From JADKFD01 sp050250665 (GTDB taxonomy: Bacteria > Pseudomonadota > Gammaproteobacteria > Xanthomonadales > SZUA-5): a DNA stretch of 17,335 bases. Positions 1 to 7,624 of this stretch are shown piece after piece. Within the stretch, counting starts at the first letter, position 1. Each line of letters opens with the position of its first letter. The position numbers and the translations under genes are program-made. The stretch spans positions 1 through 17,335 of the forward strand of contig JBFWOF010000083.1 of NCBI GenBank assembly GCA_050250665.1. The letters run 5' to 3'. Below the pieces are notes generated by a model. It saw nothing but the letters and a program-made list of their open reading frames with translations. It was not told the DNA's origin and searched no databases.

Positions 1-225
1 AGGGCGATCCGACGAGGGGCGCGCGTGGACGGCCGCGCCGTGAGGGCTCTCCTCCGAGGGGTGCGCGTGGACGGCCGCGCCTTCAGGGCGTTTCGGCGCG
101 GGACGGGAGCCGTCGGTCGCGCCGCGAGGGCGCTCCTACGAGGGGTGCGCGTGGACGGCCGCGCCTTGAGGGCGTTTCGGCGCGGGACGGGAGTCGACGG
201 TCGCGCCGCGAGGGCGCTCCAGCAA
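1..225. repeat. 42-bp tandem repeat block (84-bp higher-order period)
   Basis: A unit beginning GTGGACGGCCGCGCC or the related GCCGTCGGTCGCGCC / GTCGACGGTCGCGCC recurs at 25, 67, 109, 151 and 193, an exact 42-bp spacing. Two unit types alternate, giving an 84-bp higher-order repeat (67-150 against 151-234). Bases 1-24 match the end of a preceding unit, so the array continues off the left edge. Read on the minus strand, segments such as GTAGGAGCGCCCTCGCGGCG (120-139) resemble in layout the GTGGGAGCGGC repeats at 8551-8740. A 72-codon open frame through the block (25-243) encodes an Arg/Gly/Ala-rich 14-residue repeat. Since 42 is a multiple of 3 the frame stays open by arithmetic, so I treat it as non-coding extragenic repeat DNA. 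Confidence 0.85.
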
Positions 226-324
226 GCTAACGGGCATCCATGAACGATGCTTCATTTGCCGCTAGCACTCTGGACAGGGGTTTGGAGCGATCATGCGGGT
301 ATCGCGGCACTTCGGAGCAAGCAC

Positions 325-744
325 ATGAACGGGTTCGTAAAGGGTTTGAGCGTGGCGCTGGTGTTGGCGCTCGGGGCCTGCGTCAGCAGTCGTGAATTTC
401 GTGAGCGCCAGGATGCGACTCTGGCGCAGTTCGAGGCGCATGCGGGGCAGCCGGTCGAGCAGATCCGTACTTTCATGGGCATCGATCGCTGGCAGGCGCT
501 GGCGCCCGACAAGGTGGTGATCTGGACCAGCGTCAATCGGGCCTGGCTGCTGACGCTGCGGGCGCCGTGTTCGGGTCTGGAGTTCCAGCAGAGCATCGGC
601 ATCAGCTCGAACAACAACATCATCGATCGGCGCTTCGACAAGATCTACTTCGAGAATCAGGTGTGCTTCTTCAGCCAGATTCAGCCGGTGGACTACAAGG
701 CGCTGAAGCAGGAACGCCGGGCCGAGCATCGCGACGCCTCATAG
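325..744 (+). CDS. DUF6491-like lipoprotein
   Basis: A 139-aa protein. The N-terminus is a lipoprotein signal: Lys6, a hydrophobic stretch 7-17, then the lipobox LGAC with Cys19 as the lipidation site, so it is probably anchored in the membrane facing the periplasm. The mature part carries the segment VIWTSVNRAWLLTL (65-78), Cys82, and a late Cys114. This resembles the small DUF6491 family of Xanthomonadales as I remember it; the function of that family is unknown. The ATG at 325 is preferred over an upstream in-frame ATG at 247 because it gives a proper signal peptide and has GGAG at 314-317 as ribosome binding site. The gene converges on yggX with 32 bp between stop codons. The two cysteines could form a disulfide; this is inference. 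Confidence 0.8.
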   Translation: MNGFVKGLSVALVLALGACVSSREFRERQDATLAQFEAHAGQPVEQIRTFMGIDRWQALAPDKVVIWTSVNRAWLLTLRAPCSGLEFQQSIGISSNNNIIDRRFDKIYFENQVCFFSQIQPVDYKALKQERRAEHRDAS

Positions 745-776
745 CCCGTTTCAGCAGCGGCGCGATTGGCCCGGGA

Positions 777-1049
777 TCAGGCGTCGGGCGCCACAAAGCC
801 CGGCGGCTGTACCGAGCCCTCGCCGAAGAAGAACTTTTCCATCTCCTCGCGCAGGAAGCTGCGGGCCTTGGGGTCGACCGGTGACAGCCGGTTTTCGTTG
901 ATCAGCATGGTCTGGTGGGCCAGCCATTCGCCCCAGGCGCGCTGTGATACCTGATCGTAGATGCGCTGACCGAGTTCGCCGGGATAGGGAATGCGGGCCA
1001 GTCCTTCTTGGTCGGCGCCGTAGCGTACGCAATGGATCAATCGGGACAT
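777..1049 (-). CDS. yggX: Probable Fe(2+)-trafficking / oxidative damage protection protein YggX
   Basis: A 90-aa cytoplasmic protein of the YggX family, at its usual length. YggX proteins protect iron-sulfur enzymes from oxidative damage and are thought to help handle labile Fe(II). Family features seen are Cys7 in the N-terminal MSRLIHCVRYG, the YPGELGQRIYDQVS segment, the WxEWLxHQTMLINENRL block and the C-terminal FFFGEG segment. The ATG at 1049 is chosen over one at 1085 because the family starts at MSR and a GAGG Shine-Dalgarno lies in the right place; that GAGG overlaps the TGA stop of mutY (tatattTGAGGtatccaccATG on the minus strand). The gap to mutY is 10 bp, so the two are almost certainly cotranscribed and may be translationally coupled. 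The mutY-yggX pair is also found in Escherichia coli. Confidence 0.95.
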   Translation of the reverse strand: MSRLIHCVRYGADQEGLARIPYPGELGQRIYDQVSQRAWGEWLAHQTMLINENRLSPVDPKARSFLREEMEKFFFGEGSVQPPGFVAPDA

Positions 1050-1059
1050 GGTGGATACC

Positions 1060-2178
1060 TCAAATATAGGAAAGGGAATGAGCACTGGCCGCAGCCTGAC
1101 TCTCGATCAGGCGTCGCACCGGCTGAGGCAGTCCCAGGGCCAATGCCTCTGATGCGGCAATCCAGCGCGTCTCACTATCGGTGAGCGCAAGGCTCTCGAC
1201 TTCAACAGTCAGAACCTGGATGTCGAGCGAATAGTGGGTGAACTCGTGCCTGAGGGAGGTCAACGCGTTGCTGCGTAGCGGACGCAAACCAGCCGCACGC
1301 AGGGCATCAAGAGCGGCGTCCTGGGTTTCGGCTTCAAGCAGCGACCACAGCCCCGCCCAGATGCCGGTCGGCGCTCGCCGTTTCATCAGCAAGCGCTGCT
1401 GGCTGTCCTGCACCCATAGTTGCACGCAGCTGCGCAGCGGGCGTTCGCGCCGGACCCGCGCCTGCGGGAATTGGGCTACAGCGCCAGTCAGATGGGCCCC
1501 ACAGTCATCCTGCAGCGGACACAACAGGCATGTCGGACGCGTACGGCTGCAGACCGAGGCGCCCAGATCCATCAGCGCCTGGGTGTAGTCCGCCAGTCGC
1601 GCGTCGGGGAGCAGAGATTCCGAGAGTTGCCAGAGCGTGGCCTGAGTTGCGCTGCTGGCCGGATCACCGGCGACCCTTCGGTAACGCGACAACACCCGCC
1701 GCACATTGCCGTCGAGGATGGCGTGGCGGGCGCCATGAGCCTGCGCCAGTATGGCACCGGCGGTGGATCGACCAATGCCCGGCAGCGCCAGCAACTGGTC
1801 GAAATCGACAGGTAGTTCGCCCTGAAACTTGAGCGCACAGATCTGCGCCGCTCGATGCAGATTGCGCGCACGCGAGTAGTAGCCCAGCCCAGACCATTGC
1901 GCCAGCACCTCGTCCAGACTGGCAGCAGCCAGCGCCGGCAGATCCGGGAAGCGCGCCAGAAAGGCCTGGAAGTAAGGAATGACGGTCTGCACCTGGGTCT
2001 GTTGCAGCATCACTTCCGACAGCCACACGCGATAGGGCGTGCGCGGATGCTGCCAGGGCAGATCGTGGCGCCCGTGCTGATCGAACCAGGCCAGCAGTCG
2101 GGTGGCGTATTCGGTTTCAGTGCTTTTCCGGTCGCGCTCCTGGGCGCTCCCGTCATCAGCGAGTTTGATTGCCTGCAT
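1060..2178 (-). CDS. mutY: A/G-specific adenine DNA glycosylase MutY
   Basis: A 372-aa base-excision repair enzyme that removes adenine mispaired with 8-oxoguanine or guanine. Domains seen: the HhH-GPD glycosylase core with SEVMLQQTQV (Glu55 is the expected catalytic acid), the helix-hairpin-helix LPGIGRSTAGAI (132-143), the catalytic Asp156 in DGNVRRVLSR, and the [4Fe-4S] loop C210-x6-C217-x2-C220-x5-C226. A C-terminal NUDIX-like domain (about 250-360) would recognise 8-oxoG. The frame is open for 81 more codons upstream, into the ftsY 3' end, but that stretch is Arg-rich and not family-like, so I use the ATG at 2178. The 119-bp gap to ftsY may hold its own promoter. Pairing with yggX fits, because MutY depends on an iron-sulfur cluster. 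Confidence 0.97.
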   Translation of the reverse strand: MQAIKLADDGSAQERDRKSTETEYATRLLAWFDQHGRHDLPWQHPRTPYRVWLSEVMLQQTQVQTVIPYFQAFLARFPDLPALAAASLDEVLAQWSGLGYYSRARNLHRAAQICALKFQGELPVDFDQLLALPGIGRSTAGAILAQAHGARHAILDGNVRRVLSRYRRVAGDPASSATQATLWQLSESLLPDARLADYTQALMDLGASVCSRTRPTCLLCPLQDDCGAHLTGAVAQFPQARVRRERPLRSCVQLWVQDSQQRLLMKRRAPTGIWAGLWSLLEAETQDAALDALRAAGLRPLRSNALTSLRHEFTHYSLDIQVLTVEVESLALTDSETRWIAASEALALGLPQPVRRLIESQAAASAHSLSYI

Positions 2179-2297
2179 GCATCTGGTTTCGGTGAGAGTG
2201 AGTGGAGCAGAGGCGTGGACCGGCAAAGCTCCGGCGAGCCTCAGCGTTCCGACATCGCCTCCCGGGTGCGCCTTCGGCTTACCCGGGCTACTTCTGA

Positions 2298-3533
2298 TCA
2301 AACCTTGCCCAGCTCCGGCGGCAGCAGCGCGTCGACAAATTCGTCTGCGACGAACTCGCGCAGATCCTCGCGCTTCTCGCCGACGCCGATAAAGCGCAGC
2401 GGCAGACCGAGTTCGCGACACAATGCGAAGACCATGCCACCCTTGGCGGTGCCATCGAGCTTGGTCACGACCACGCCGGTCACGCCCACGGCCTGGTTGA
2501 ACTGCTTGGCCTGATTCAGCGCGTTCTGGCCGGTGCCGCCGTCGATGACCAGCAAGGTCTCGTGCGGCGCGCTGGCGTCGATCTTGCCGAGCACGCGCTT
2601 GACCTTGGCCAGTTCCTGCATCAGATGACCCTGGGTGTGCAGTCGACCGGCGGTATCGGCAATCAACACATCGATGTTGCGGGACTTGGCGGCCTGCAGC
2701 GCATCAAAGATCACCGAGGCGGAATCGGCGCCGCTGCCCTGGGCCACGACCGGCACCTGATTGCGCTCGCCCCAGGTCTTGAGCTGTTCGACCGCAGCCG
2801 CCCTGAAGGTATCGCCAGCAGCCAGCATGACGCTGTGTCCGGCCAGCTTGTAGCGCATGGCCAGCTTGCCGATGGTGGTGGTCTTGCCGGCACCATTGAC
2901 GCCGACCGTCAGAATCACAAACGGCCGCGGCGTCGTCGGTATCTGCAAGGGCAGCGCGTAGTTGGCAATCAGTCCGTGCAAGGACTTGCGCAAGGCCGCC
3001 AGCAGTTCGTGGGCATCGGCAAACTCGCGCTTGCGCATCCGCACCCGCAGACCTTCGACCAGTTCGGTGCTGGCGACGACGCCGATATCGGCCTGGATCA
3101 GCGCCGTTTCCAGTTCTTCCAGCAGATCCTCATCCAGCTTGGGATTGCGTTTGAACAGCGTGCCCACGCTGCCGGTGAGCGCCCGGGCCGATGCCGCCAG
3201 CCGCTCGCTGAGCCTGGGCGGCGGCGCGGGCCTGGGTTCGGCCGCGATTGCATCGATGGCGCTGCTGAAGGCCAGCGCAGGATCGAAGAACTCCGGCTCG
3301 GGTTCCGGTTCGGGTTCTGGCTGCAGGTCGGTCGCCGGAGCAACTGGCCGCTCGGGGCTGACCTCGACCACCAGCTCCGCGCCCGCCTCGCTCTCCACAG
3401 CCGCAACCTCGGGCACCGCGATATCCGCAGCCACCGCTTCACTGGCGGCCGTGAGCGACTCCTCGGGTGGCGTTGCCAGCTCCGACGGCCGACCCGGAGC
3501 TTCAGTCTTGTCCTTGCGAAACCACTTGAACAT
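2298..3533 (-). CDS. ftsY: Signal recognition particle receptor FtsY
   Basis: A 411-aa SRP-receptor GTPase that brings SRP-bound ribosomes to the Sec translocon at the inner membrane. An acidic, low-complexity A domain (about 1-105) includes a run of Pro-Glu dipeptides at 72-80. The four-helix N domain follows (about 106-195) and then the G domain: P-loop GVNGAGKTTT (211-220), DTFRAAA (241-247), DTAGR (293-297), and TKLDGTAKGG (357-366, guanine specificity plus closing loop). The usual DATTGQN motif reads DGGTGQN (331-337), a mild variant. The ATG at 3533 gives the MFKWF-type start with aromatic and basic residues; an upstream in-frame ATG at 3635 would run into the divergent rsmD. No good Shine-Dalgarno is visible. 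The divergent ftsY/rsmD arrangement is common in gammaproteobacteria. Confidence 0.97.
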   Translation of the reverse strand: MFKWFRKDKTEAPGRPSELATPPEESLTAASEAVAADIAVPEVAAVESEAGAELVVEVSPERPVAPATDLQPEPEPEPEPEFFDPALAFSSAIDAIAAEPRPAPPPRLSERLAASARALTGSVGTLFKRNPKLDEDLLEELETALIQADIGVVASTELVEGLRVRMRKREFADAHELLAALRKSLHGLIANYALPLQIPTTPRPFVILTVGVNGAGKTTTIGKLAMRYKLAGHSVMLAAGDTFRAAAVEQLKTWGERNQVPVVAQGSGADSASVIFDALQAAKSRNIDVLIADTAGRLHTQGHLMQELAKVKRVLGKIDASAPHETLLVIDGGTGQNALNQAKQFNQAVGVTGVVVTKLDGTAKGGMVFALCRELGLPLRFIGVGEKREDLREFVADEFVDALLPPELGKV

Positions 3534-3568
3534 GCGCGGCTGGATTGTTGTTTGCTGTAAAGCCCGCG

Positions 3569-3574
3569 ATTCTA
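3569..3574 (-). promoter_or_regulatory. Candidate -10 box for ftsY
   Basis: On the minus strand this reads TAGAAT, one mismatch from the sigma70 -10 consensus, 35 bp before the ftsY ATG in the 74-bp ftsY/rsmD divergent gap. No convincing -35 hexamer is seen at 16-18 bp, so this is a weak call. Confidence 0.3.
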
Positions 3575-3607
3575 GCGGTCCTGCACCGCTGCCGTATCCT
3601 GATCTTC

Positions 3608-4210
3608 GTGAACAGTCGACGCCATTCAGCTGCACCTGCCCGATCCCAGGGGGAAGTCCGCATCATTGGCGGATCGCTCAAGCGCTCCAAGCTTCCGGTT
3701 CCGGACCGACCGGGCCTGCGGCCGACGCCGGATCGGGTACGTGAAACCCTGTTCAACTGGCTGGGCCCGGATGTGCAGGGCATGAGGGCTCTGGACCTGT
3801 GCGCAGGAACTGGCGTGCTGGGACTGGAAGCGCTGTCGCGCGGCGCCGATTTCGTCCATTTCAATGAAACCGACTTCACGCTGGCGGCCCAGATCACGGC
3901 GGCACTGACGCGCTTCCACCTCGGCGAGCGCGCCCGGGTCACACATGAAGACGCCCGGCAACTGCTGGCCGGCCAGGCTTCAGAGGGCTTCGATCTGGTT
4001 TTCATGGATCCGCCCTACCAGGCCTCGCTATGGCCGGATCTGCTGGCCAGATTGCCGGACTGGCTGAAGCCAAAGGCCTTGGTCTACGTCGAGCACCCCA
4101 TAGACGTGGAACTGCCTCTGGGCGAAGCGTGGCGGGTGTACAAGCACGCCCGCGCAGGGCGAATCAACTACTGTCTCTTGGAGCGAGGCGTCAGCTCCGC
4201 TAGCCTGTGA
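3608..4210 (+). CDS. rsmD: 16S rRNA (guanine(966)-N(2))-methyltransferase RsmD
   Basis: A 200-aa SAM-dependent methyltransferase that forms m2G966 in 16S rRNA of the 30S subunit. Visible motifs: VRIIGG near the N-terminus (17-22), LRPTPDRVRETLFNWL (37-52, the family signature), SAM-binding motif I DLCAGTGVLGLEALSRGA (63-80), and the N2-methyltransferase motif IV as DPPY (124-127). I chose the GTG at 3608 because the family begins about 16 residues before the RIIGG block. An ATG at 3545 would add 21 hydrophobic residues and cover the ftsY promoter region. It is followed 26 bp later by coaD, so the two probably form one transcript. The rsmD-coaD order is frequently seen in proteobacteria. Confidence 0.95.
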   Translation: MNSRRHSAAPARSQGEVRIIGGSLKRSKLPVPDRPGLRPTPDRVRETLFNWLGPDVQGMRALDLCAGTGVLGLEALSRGADFVHFNETDFTLAAQITAALTRFHLGERARVTHEDARQLLAGQASEGFDLVFMDPPYQASLWPDLLARLPDWLKPKALVYVEHPIDVELPLGEAWRVYKHARAGRINYCLLERGVSSASL

Positions 4211-4236
4211 GCCCGGAAAGCAGCGGAGTACACAGC

Positions 4237-4746
4237 GTGAACGACTCGACAGCGGCACGGCCGTCTTCGCGCATTGCGGTTTACCCCGGCACCTTTGATC
4301 CGATGACCAATGGCCATGTCGATCTGGTGGTGCGCGCCGCGCCGCTGTTCGAGCGACTGGTGGTCGGGATCGCCCACAACCCGATCAAGGGGCCCAGTTT
4401 CGGGCTGGATGAACGCATCGAGCTGGCCAGGGAATCGCTGGCCGGCATCGCCAATGTCGAGGTACGGGGATTCAACTCGCTGCTGGCCCATTTCGTGCGC
4501 GATATCGGTGCCTCGGTGATCCTGCGCGGATTGCGGGCGGTTTCCGACTTTGAATACGAATTCCAGCTGGCCAGCATGAACCGGCACCTCATTCCCGAGG
4601 CCGAGACCATGTTCCTCACGCCGGCAGAGAAGTTCAGTTTCATTTCGTCGTCGCTGGTGCGAGAGGTGGCCCGACTCGGTGGCGACGTCTCCGGATTCGT
4701 GCCTCCGGCGGTGCAAAAGCGGCTGGTATCACTGTGGAAGCGCTGA
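4237..4746 (+). CDS. coaD: Phosphopantetheine adenylyltransferase CoaD
   Basis: A 169-aa enzyme of coenzyme A synthesis that transfers AMP from ATP to 4'-phosphopantetheine, giving dephospho-CoA. It is a nucleotidyltransferase of the HxGH class: YPGTFDPMTNGH (16-27) contains the TxGH form of the motif. RGLRAVSDFEYEFQ (97-110) and the ISSSLVREVA block (136-145, with the ISSS nucleotide-binding loop) are also diagnostic. I prefer the GTG at 4237 over the GTG at 4207: the downstream start has GGAG at 4224-4227 at good spacing, and the protein length then approaches the family's about 160 aa. The 4207 start would overlap the rsmD stop and add ten non-conserved residues. Confidence 0.95.
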   Translation: MNDSTAARPSSRIAVYPGTFDPMTNGHVDLVVRAAPLFERLVVGIAHNPIKGPSFGLDERIELARESLAGIANVEVRGFNSLLAHFVRDIGASVILRGLRAVSDFEYEFQLASMNRHLIPEAETMFLTPAEKFSFISSSLVREVARLGGDVSGFVPPAVQKRLVSLWKR

Positions 4747-4926
4747 GTTCGAGAAGATCGACTGGATCAACTCCAACCGCTTGACCTGACTCAAGACTCG
4801 GCGCGCTGCCGGCGTCAAACTGCAATGCACACAATTGGTGCTGTCAAGACCACCTGAACCATTCTTAATGCAGCGGGTGCTGGTAGCATGCTTTCACTCG
4901 GGATGATCTATCGAAGGAGCTCCACC

Positions 4927-5406
4927 ATGTTCCGTCGTCTACTTGCGATTGCAGCCCTGACGGGCGTGTTGTTCACGTTGGCAGCCTGTGAGGAACCGCC
5001 GCCGCCGCCAGATCCGGCAAAGGTCGTGCCGACGGTTCCTACCGACTCGGCAGCCTGGAAGAAGTACGTGGCGGCCATTTCCAAGACCTATGTGCCAGCT
5101 GACCAGAGTGCGCGCATCTTCGCCACCTTTGTCGAGTACGGCCAGGACGAAGAAAAGACCGCGCGCACCATCGAGAACATCAAGAACTTCATCGGCCGCG
5201 GCATTGCCGAGGGTACGACCTTGTTGTTTGCCTCGCCGGACTCGCCGCTGATGGCCAGCATCGTCGAGCAGGCTTTCGCCGATCCGCGCGCGGACCTGCT
5301 GAAGAGCATCCGCGTTATCTTCATCGGCCAGAAAGCAGAAGAAGAACGTGTGCGCACGGCCGTCACGGCCTGGGGTGCAACCTTCGTCTTCCACGAGGCG
5401 AAGTAG
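4927..5406 (+). CDS. Putative lipoprotein of unknown function
   Basis: A 159-aa protein that I do not recognise. It begins MFRRLL, has a hydrophobic segment 5-18 and a lipobox LAAC with Cys21, then a proline-rich linker (EEPPPPPDP, 22-30), as often seen in lipoproteins tethered at a distance from the membrane. The rest looks mixed alpha/beta and soluble, with no further Cys and no membrane segment. It includes EYGQDEEKTARTIENIKNFI (about 69-88) and ends in RVIFIGQKAEEER and WGATFVFHEAK. The start has a strong ribosome binding site (GAAGGAG, 8 bp upstream of the ATG); an ATG at 4888 in the same frame would spoil the signal peptide. It stands between coaD and the yfhL-like gene and is followed by a strong hairpin, so it is probably a single-gene unit. 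Confidence 0.82.
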   Translation: MFRRLLAIAALTGVLFTLAACEEPPPPPDPAKVVPTVPTDSAAWKKYVAAISKTYVPADQSARIFATFVEYGQDEEKTARTIENIKNFIGRGIAEGTTLLFASPDSPLMASIVEQAFADPRADLLKSIRVIFIGQKAEEERVRTAVTAWGATFVFHEAK

Positions 5407-5436
5407 CTCGAAACTCGCCGTCAAGCCCCGGTCCCG

Positions 5437-5465
5437 GCGCCGACCCGCTTCTGGCGGGTCGGCGC
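5437..5465 (+). terminator. Strong 12-bp hairpin after the lipoprotein gene
   Basis: GCGCCGACCCGC (5437-5448), a 5-nt loop (ttctg) and GCGGGTCGGCGC (5454-5465) form a perfect 12-bp GC stem starting 31 bp after the lipoprotein stop. No T-tract follows, so it may stop transcription imperfectly or protect the 3' end of the mRNA rather than act as a classic intrinsic terminator. Confidence 0.6.
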
Positions 5466-5642
5466 TGAAGTCGGGGCATGCAATTACGACGGATCGCAAT
5501 GCCGATCCGATCCGTTGCCTGAGAATGTTGCACCGTCTGCCCGCCCCTGAAGCACCCGATCAATGCGCTGGGGAGCCCCCACCGGTCTCCTACCGACTGC
5601 CAAGTTGAAGTGCTCGCCTGTGGCTGGAACACTGGAACTGGC

Positions 5643-5900
5643 ATGGCCCTGCTGATCACCGATCAATGCATCAACTGCGACGTCTGCGAGCCCGTGTGCC
5701 CCAACCGGGCGATCTATCAGGGCCCGCAGGTCTACGAGATTGACCCCAGCCGCTGCACCGAATGCGTGGGCCATCATGACGAGGCCCAGTGTGTGGTCGT
5801 CTGTCCGGTCGAGTGCATCTTTGTCGATCCCGCTGTACCGGAAACCCGAGAGCAGCTGCTGGCGAAGGCCGAGCAGCTGAAGAACGAGGAAACCGCATGA
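5643..5900 (+). CDS. YfhL-type 2[4Fe-4S] ferredoxin
   Basis: An 85-aa cytoplasmic electron carrier. First cluster motif: C9-x2-C12-x2-C15-x3-C19-P. Second motif: C38-x2-C41-x8-C50-x3-C54-P. The enlarged x8 loop in the second motif is the mark of the Allochromatium vinosum (Alv)/YfhL class, whose clusters have unusually low potentials. After Pro55 follows a C-terminal extension ending in a charged helix (about 65-84), also usual for the class. The ATG at 5643 gives the standard MALLIT start; GGAA at about 5632-5635 could serve as ribosome binding site. The stop overlaps the ATG of the next gene (ATGA, 5897-5900), so it is translationally coupled to the gamma-glutamyltransferase. The redox partner is not shown by the sequence. 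Confidence 0.93.
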   Translation: MALLITDQCINCDVCEPVCPNRAIYQGPQVYEIDPSRCTECVGHHDEAQCVVVCPVECIFVDPAVPETREQLLAKAEQLKNEETA

Positions 5901-7624
5901 ACTTCAAGCATCAAACGATCAGCCGCTGGCCGCGGATTGCGCTGTGGCTGGTGCTGCTTCTGCTGCCGACGCTGGCGCTGGCTCTGGCCGAGGTCAAACC
6001 ACACGCTGCCGGCATCGCCAGCGCCAACAAGCAGGCCACCGAAGCCGGTTTCGAGATTCTGGCGCAGGGCGGGAACGCTTTCGACGCTGCGGTGGCGGTG
6101 TCGGCCGCTCTGGCCGTGGTGGAACCGGAAAGCTCGGGACTGGGCGGCGGCGGGTTCTTTCTGCTGCACCGTGCCAGCGATGGCAAAGCCGTGTTCGTCG
6201 ATGCTCGCGAGAAAGCTCCGTTGGCGGCCAGCCGCGACATGTATCTGGATGCCGAAGGCAACGCCCAGCGCGCGCTCAGCGTCAATGGCGCCCTGGCGGC
6301 CGGCATTCCCGGGCTGCCCGCCGGCCTGGTACTGGTGGCCGAGCGCTACGGCAAATTGCCCTTGAAACAATCGCTGGCGCCGGCCATCCGTCTGGCACGC
6401 AAGGGCTATATCTGGAGCGCCAAGAACTCGGCCATGATCGGATTCCGGACCGAACAGCTGGCCAAGTCGGAGGGCGCAGCGGCGCTGTTCCTGCGCAAGG
6501 GCAAGCCGCCTGCCAAGGGCGACCGGGTATTCAATCAGGACATCGCCCGGGTACTGGAGCGGATCGCCAGCGAAGGCCATCGCGGTTTTTACGACGGCAA
6601 GACAGCCAGGACACTGGTTGAGGGCGTCAAGGCGGCCGGCGGCATCTGGTCGCTGGACGATCTGGCTCAATACCAGGCCGTCGAACGCGAGCCACTGCGT
6701 TTTCAGTTCCAGGGTGAGGAAATCCTGACTTCGCCACCGCCCTCTTCCGGCGGCGTGGCTCTGGTCGGCCTGTTCCAGATACTCAGCGGCTATCCGCTGG
6801 CTGAATTCGACCGGGTGCAACGACTGCATGTCGAGATCGAGGCCATGCGCCGGGTCTACCGCGATCGCGCCATCTACCTCGGTGATCCGGATTTCGTGCA
6901 GGTACCGATGCAGATGCTGCTAAGCCCGTATTACGCCGCAGGCCTGCGCGCATCCATCCACACCCGCAAGGCCACGCCCAGCGACGCGCTGCCCGGGATC
7001 AGCGCTGGCCCTGAAGGCAGCGACACCTCGCATTTCTCGATCATCGACAGCGAAGGCAACATCGCCGCCGTCACCCAGAGCGTGAACCTGCCCTTTGGCG
7101 CGGCATTCGTGGTGCCAGGCACCGGCTTCGTACTCAACAACGAGATGGACGATTTCTCGGTCAAGCCTGGCGTGCCGAACGCCTTCGGTCTGATTGGTGA
7201 CGATGCCAACGCCATCGAGCCTGGCAAACGGCCGCTGTCATCGATGACACCGACCATCCTGCTCGGCAAGGATCGAGCCGCCGCCATCGGCTCGCCGGGC
7301 GGCAGTCGCATCATCACCATGGTCTTCCTGGGCTTGAGCAAGGTGCTGGCGGGCAGCAGTGCCGCCGAGGCCGTCTCAGCACCGCGCGTCCATCACCAGT
7401 ACCAGCCCGACTCGGTATCCGTGGAGCCGGGCGCACTCAGCGAGGCCGAGATCAACGCCTTGACCGAGCGCGGCTACACGGTCGCTCCAGCCGAGCGCCC
7501 CTGGGGGAATATGCAGGTGGTTATCTGGAACAAGCAGGATGGAAGCGTGGACGCTGCCTCTGATCCCCGCTGGGAAGGTGTGGGCGGCGGCGAGTCGCGC
7601 GATCGTGAGATGATCTTCCGATGA
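5897..7624 (+). CDS. ggt: Gamma-glutamyltransferase (gamma-glutamyltranspeptidase)
   Basis: A 575-aa exported N-terminal-nucleophile hydrolase that cleaves the gamma-glutamyl bond of glutathione and related compounds in the periplasm. The N-terminus is a signal peptide (basic start, hydrophobic 13-31, ALALA cleavage region). The precursor should cut itself into large and small subunits before Thr377, in SDTSHFSIID; this Thr aligns with the catalytic Thr of the TTH motif of E. coli GGT, with a Ser in second place. Other family landmarks are GGNAFDAAVA, ESSGLGGGGF, PLSSMTPTI (Ser448-Ser449, oxyanion/binding loop) and GSPGGSRII. The start is the ATG within the ATGA overlap with the ferredoxin gene; an upstream frame opening at 5789 is the shadow of that gene. 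The stop likewise overlaps the next start (7621). Confidence 0.95.
   Translation: MNFKHQTISRWPRIALWLVLLLLPTLALALAEVKPHAAGIASANKQATEAGFEILAQGGNAFDAAVAVSAALAVVEPESSGLGGGGFFLLHRASDGKAVFVDAREKAPLAASRDMYLDAEGNAQRALSVNGALAAGIPGLPAGLVLVAERYGKLPLKQSLAPAIRLARKGYIWSAKNSAMIGFRTEQLAKSEGAAALFLRKGKPPAKGDRVFNQDIARVLERIASEGHRGFYDGKTARTLVEGVKAAGGIWSLDDLAQYQAVEREPLRFQFQGEEILTSPPPSSGGVALVGLFQILSGYPLAEFDRVQRLHVEIEAMRRVYRDRAIYLGDPDFVQVPMQMLLSPYYAAGLRASIHTRKATPSDALPGISAGPEGSDTSHFSIIDSEGNIAAVTQSVNLPFGAAFVVPGTGFVLNNEMDDFSVKPGVPNAFGLIGDDANAIEPGKRPLSSMTPTILLGKDRAAAIGSPGGSRIITMVFLGLSKVLAGSSAAEAVSAPRVHHQYQPDSVSVEPGALSEAEINALTERGYTVAPAERPWGNMQVVIWNKQDGSVDAASDPRWEGVGGGESRDREMIFR

Noticed and set aside
25..243. A 72-aa Arg/Gly-rich ORF with a 14-residue repeat
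   Set aside because: The frame stays open because the DNA unit is 42 bp; there is no ribosome binding site, and the same motif family is extragenic elsewhere in the window.
2179..2421. Upstream extension of mutY by 81 codons
   Set aside because: The extension overlaps ftsY, is Arg-rich and unlike MutY N-termini; the ATG at 2178 gives a normal-length enzyme.
2562..3560. 332-aa plus-strand ORF opposite ftsY
   Set aside because: It mirrors ftsY codons and has no domain; ftsY carries all GTPase motifs.
4747..4926. A promoter for the lipoprotein gene
   Set aside because: TTGACC (about 4782) and TTGGTG (about 4835) have no good -10 at 16-18 bp; the gap probably contains a promoter but I cannot place it.
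5774..6829. 351-aa minus-strand ORF opposite ggt
   Set aside because: Shadow of the gamma-glutamyltransferase gene, with Gln/Arg/His-rich low-complexity translation.
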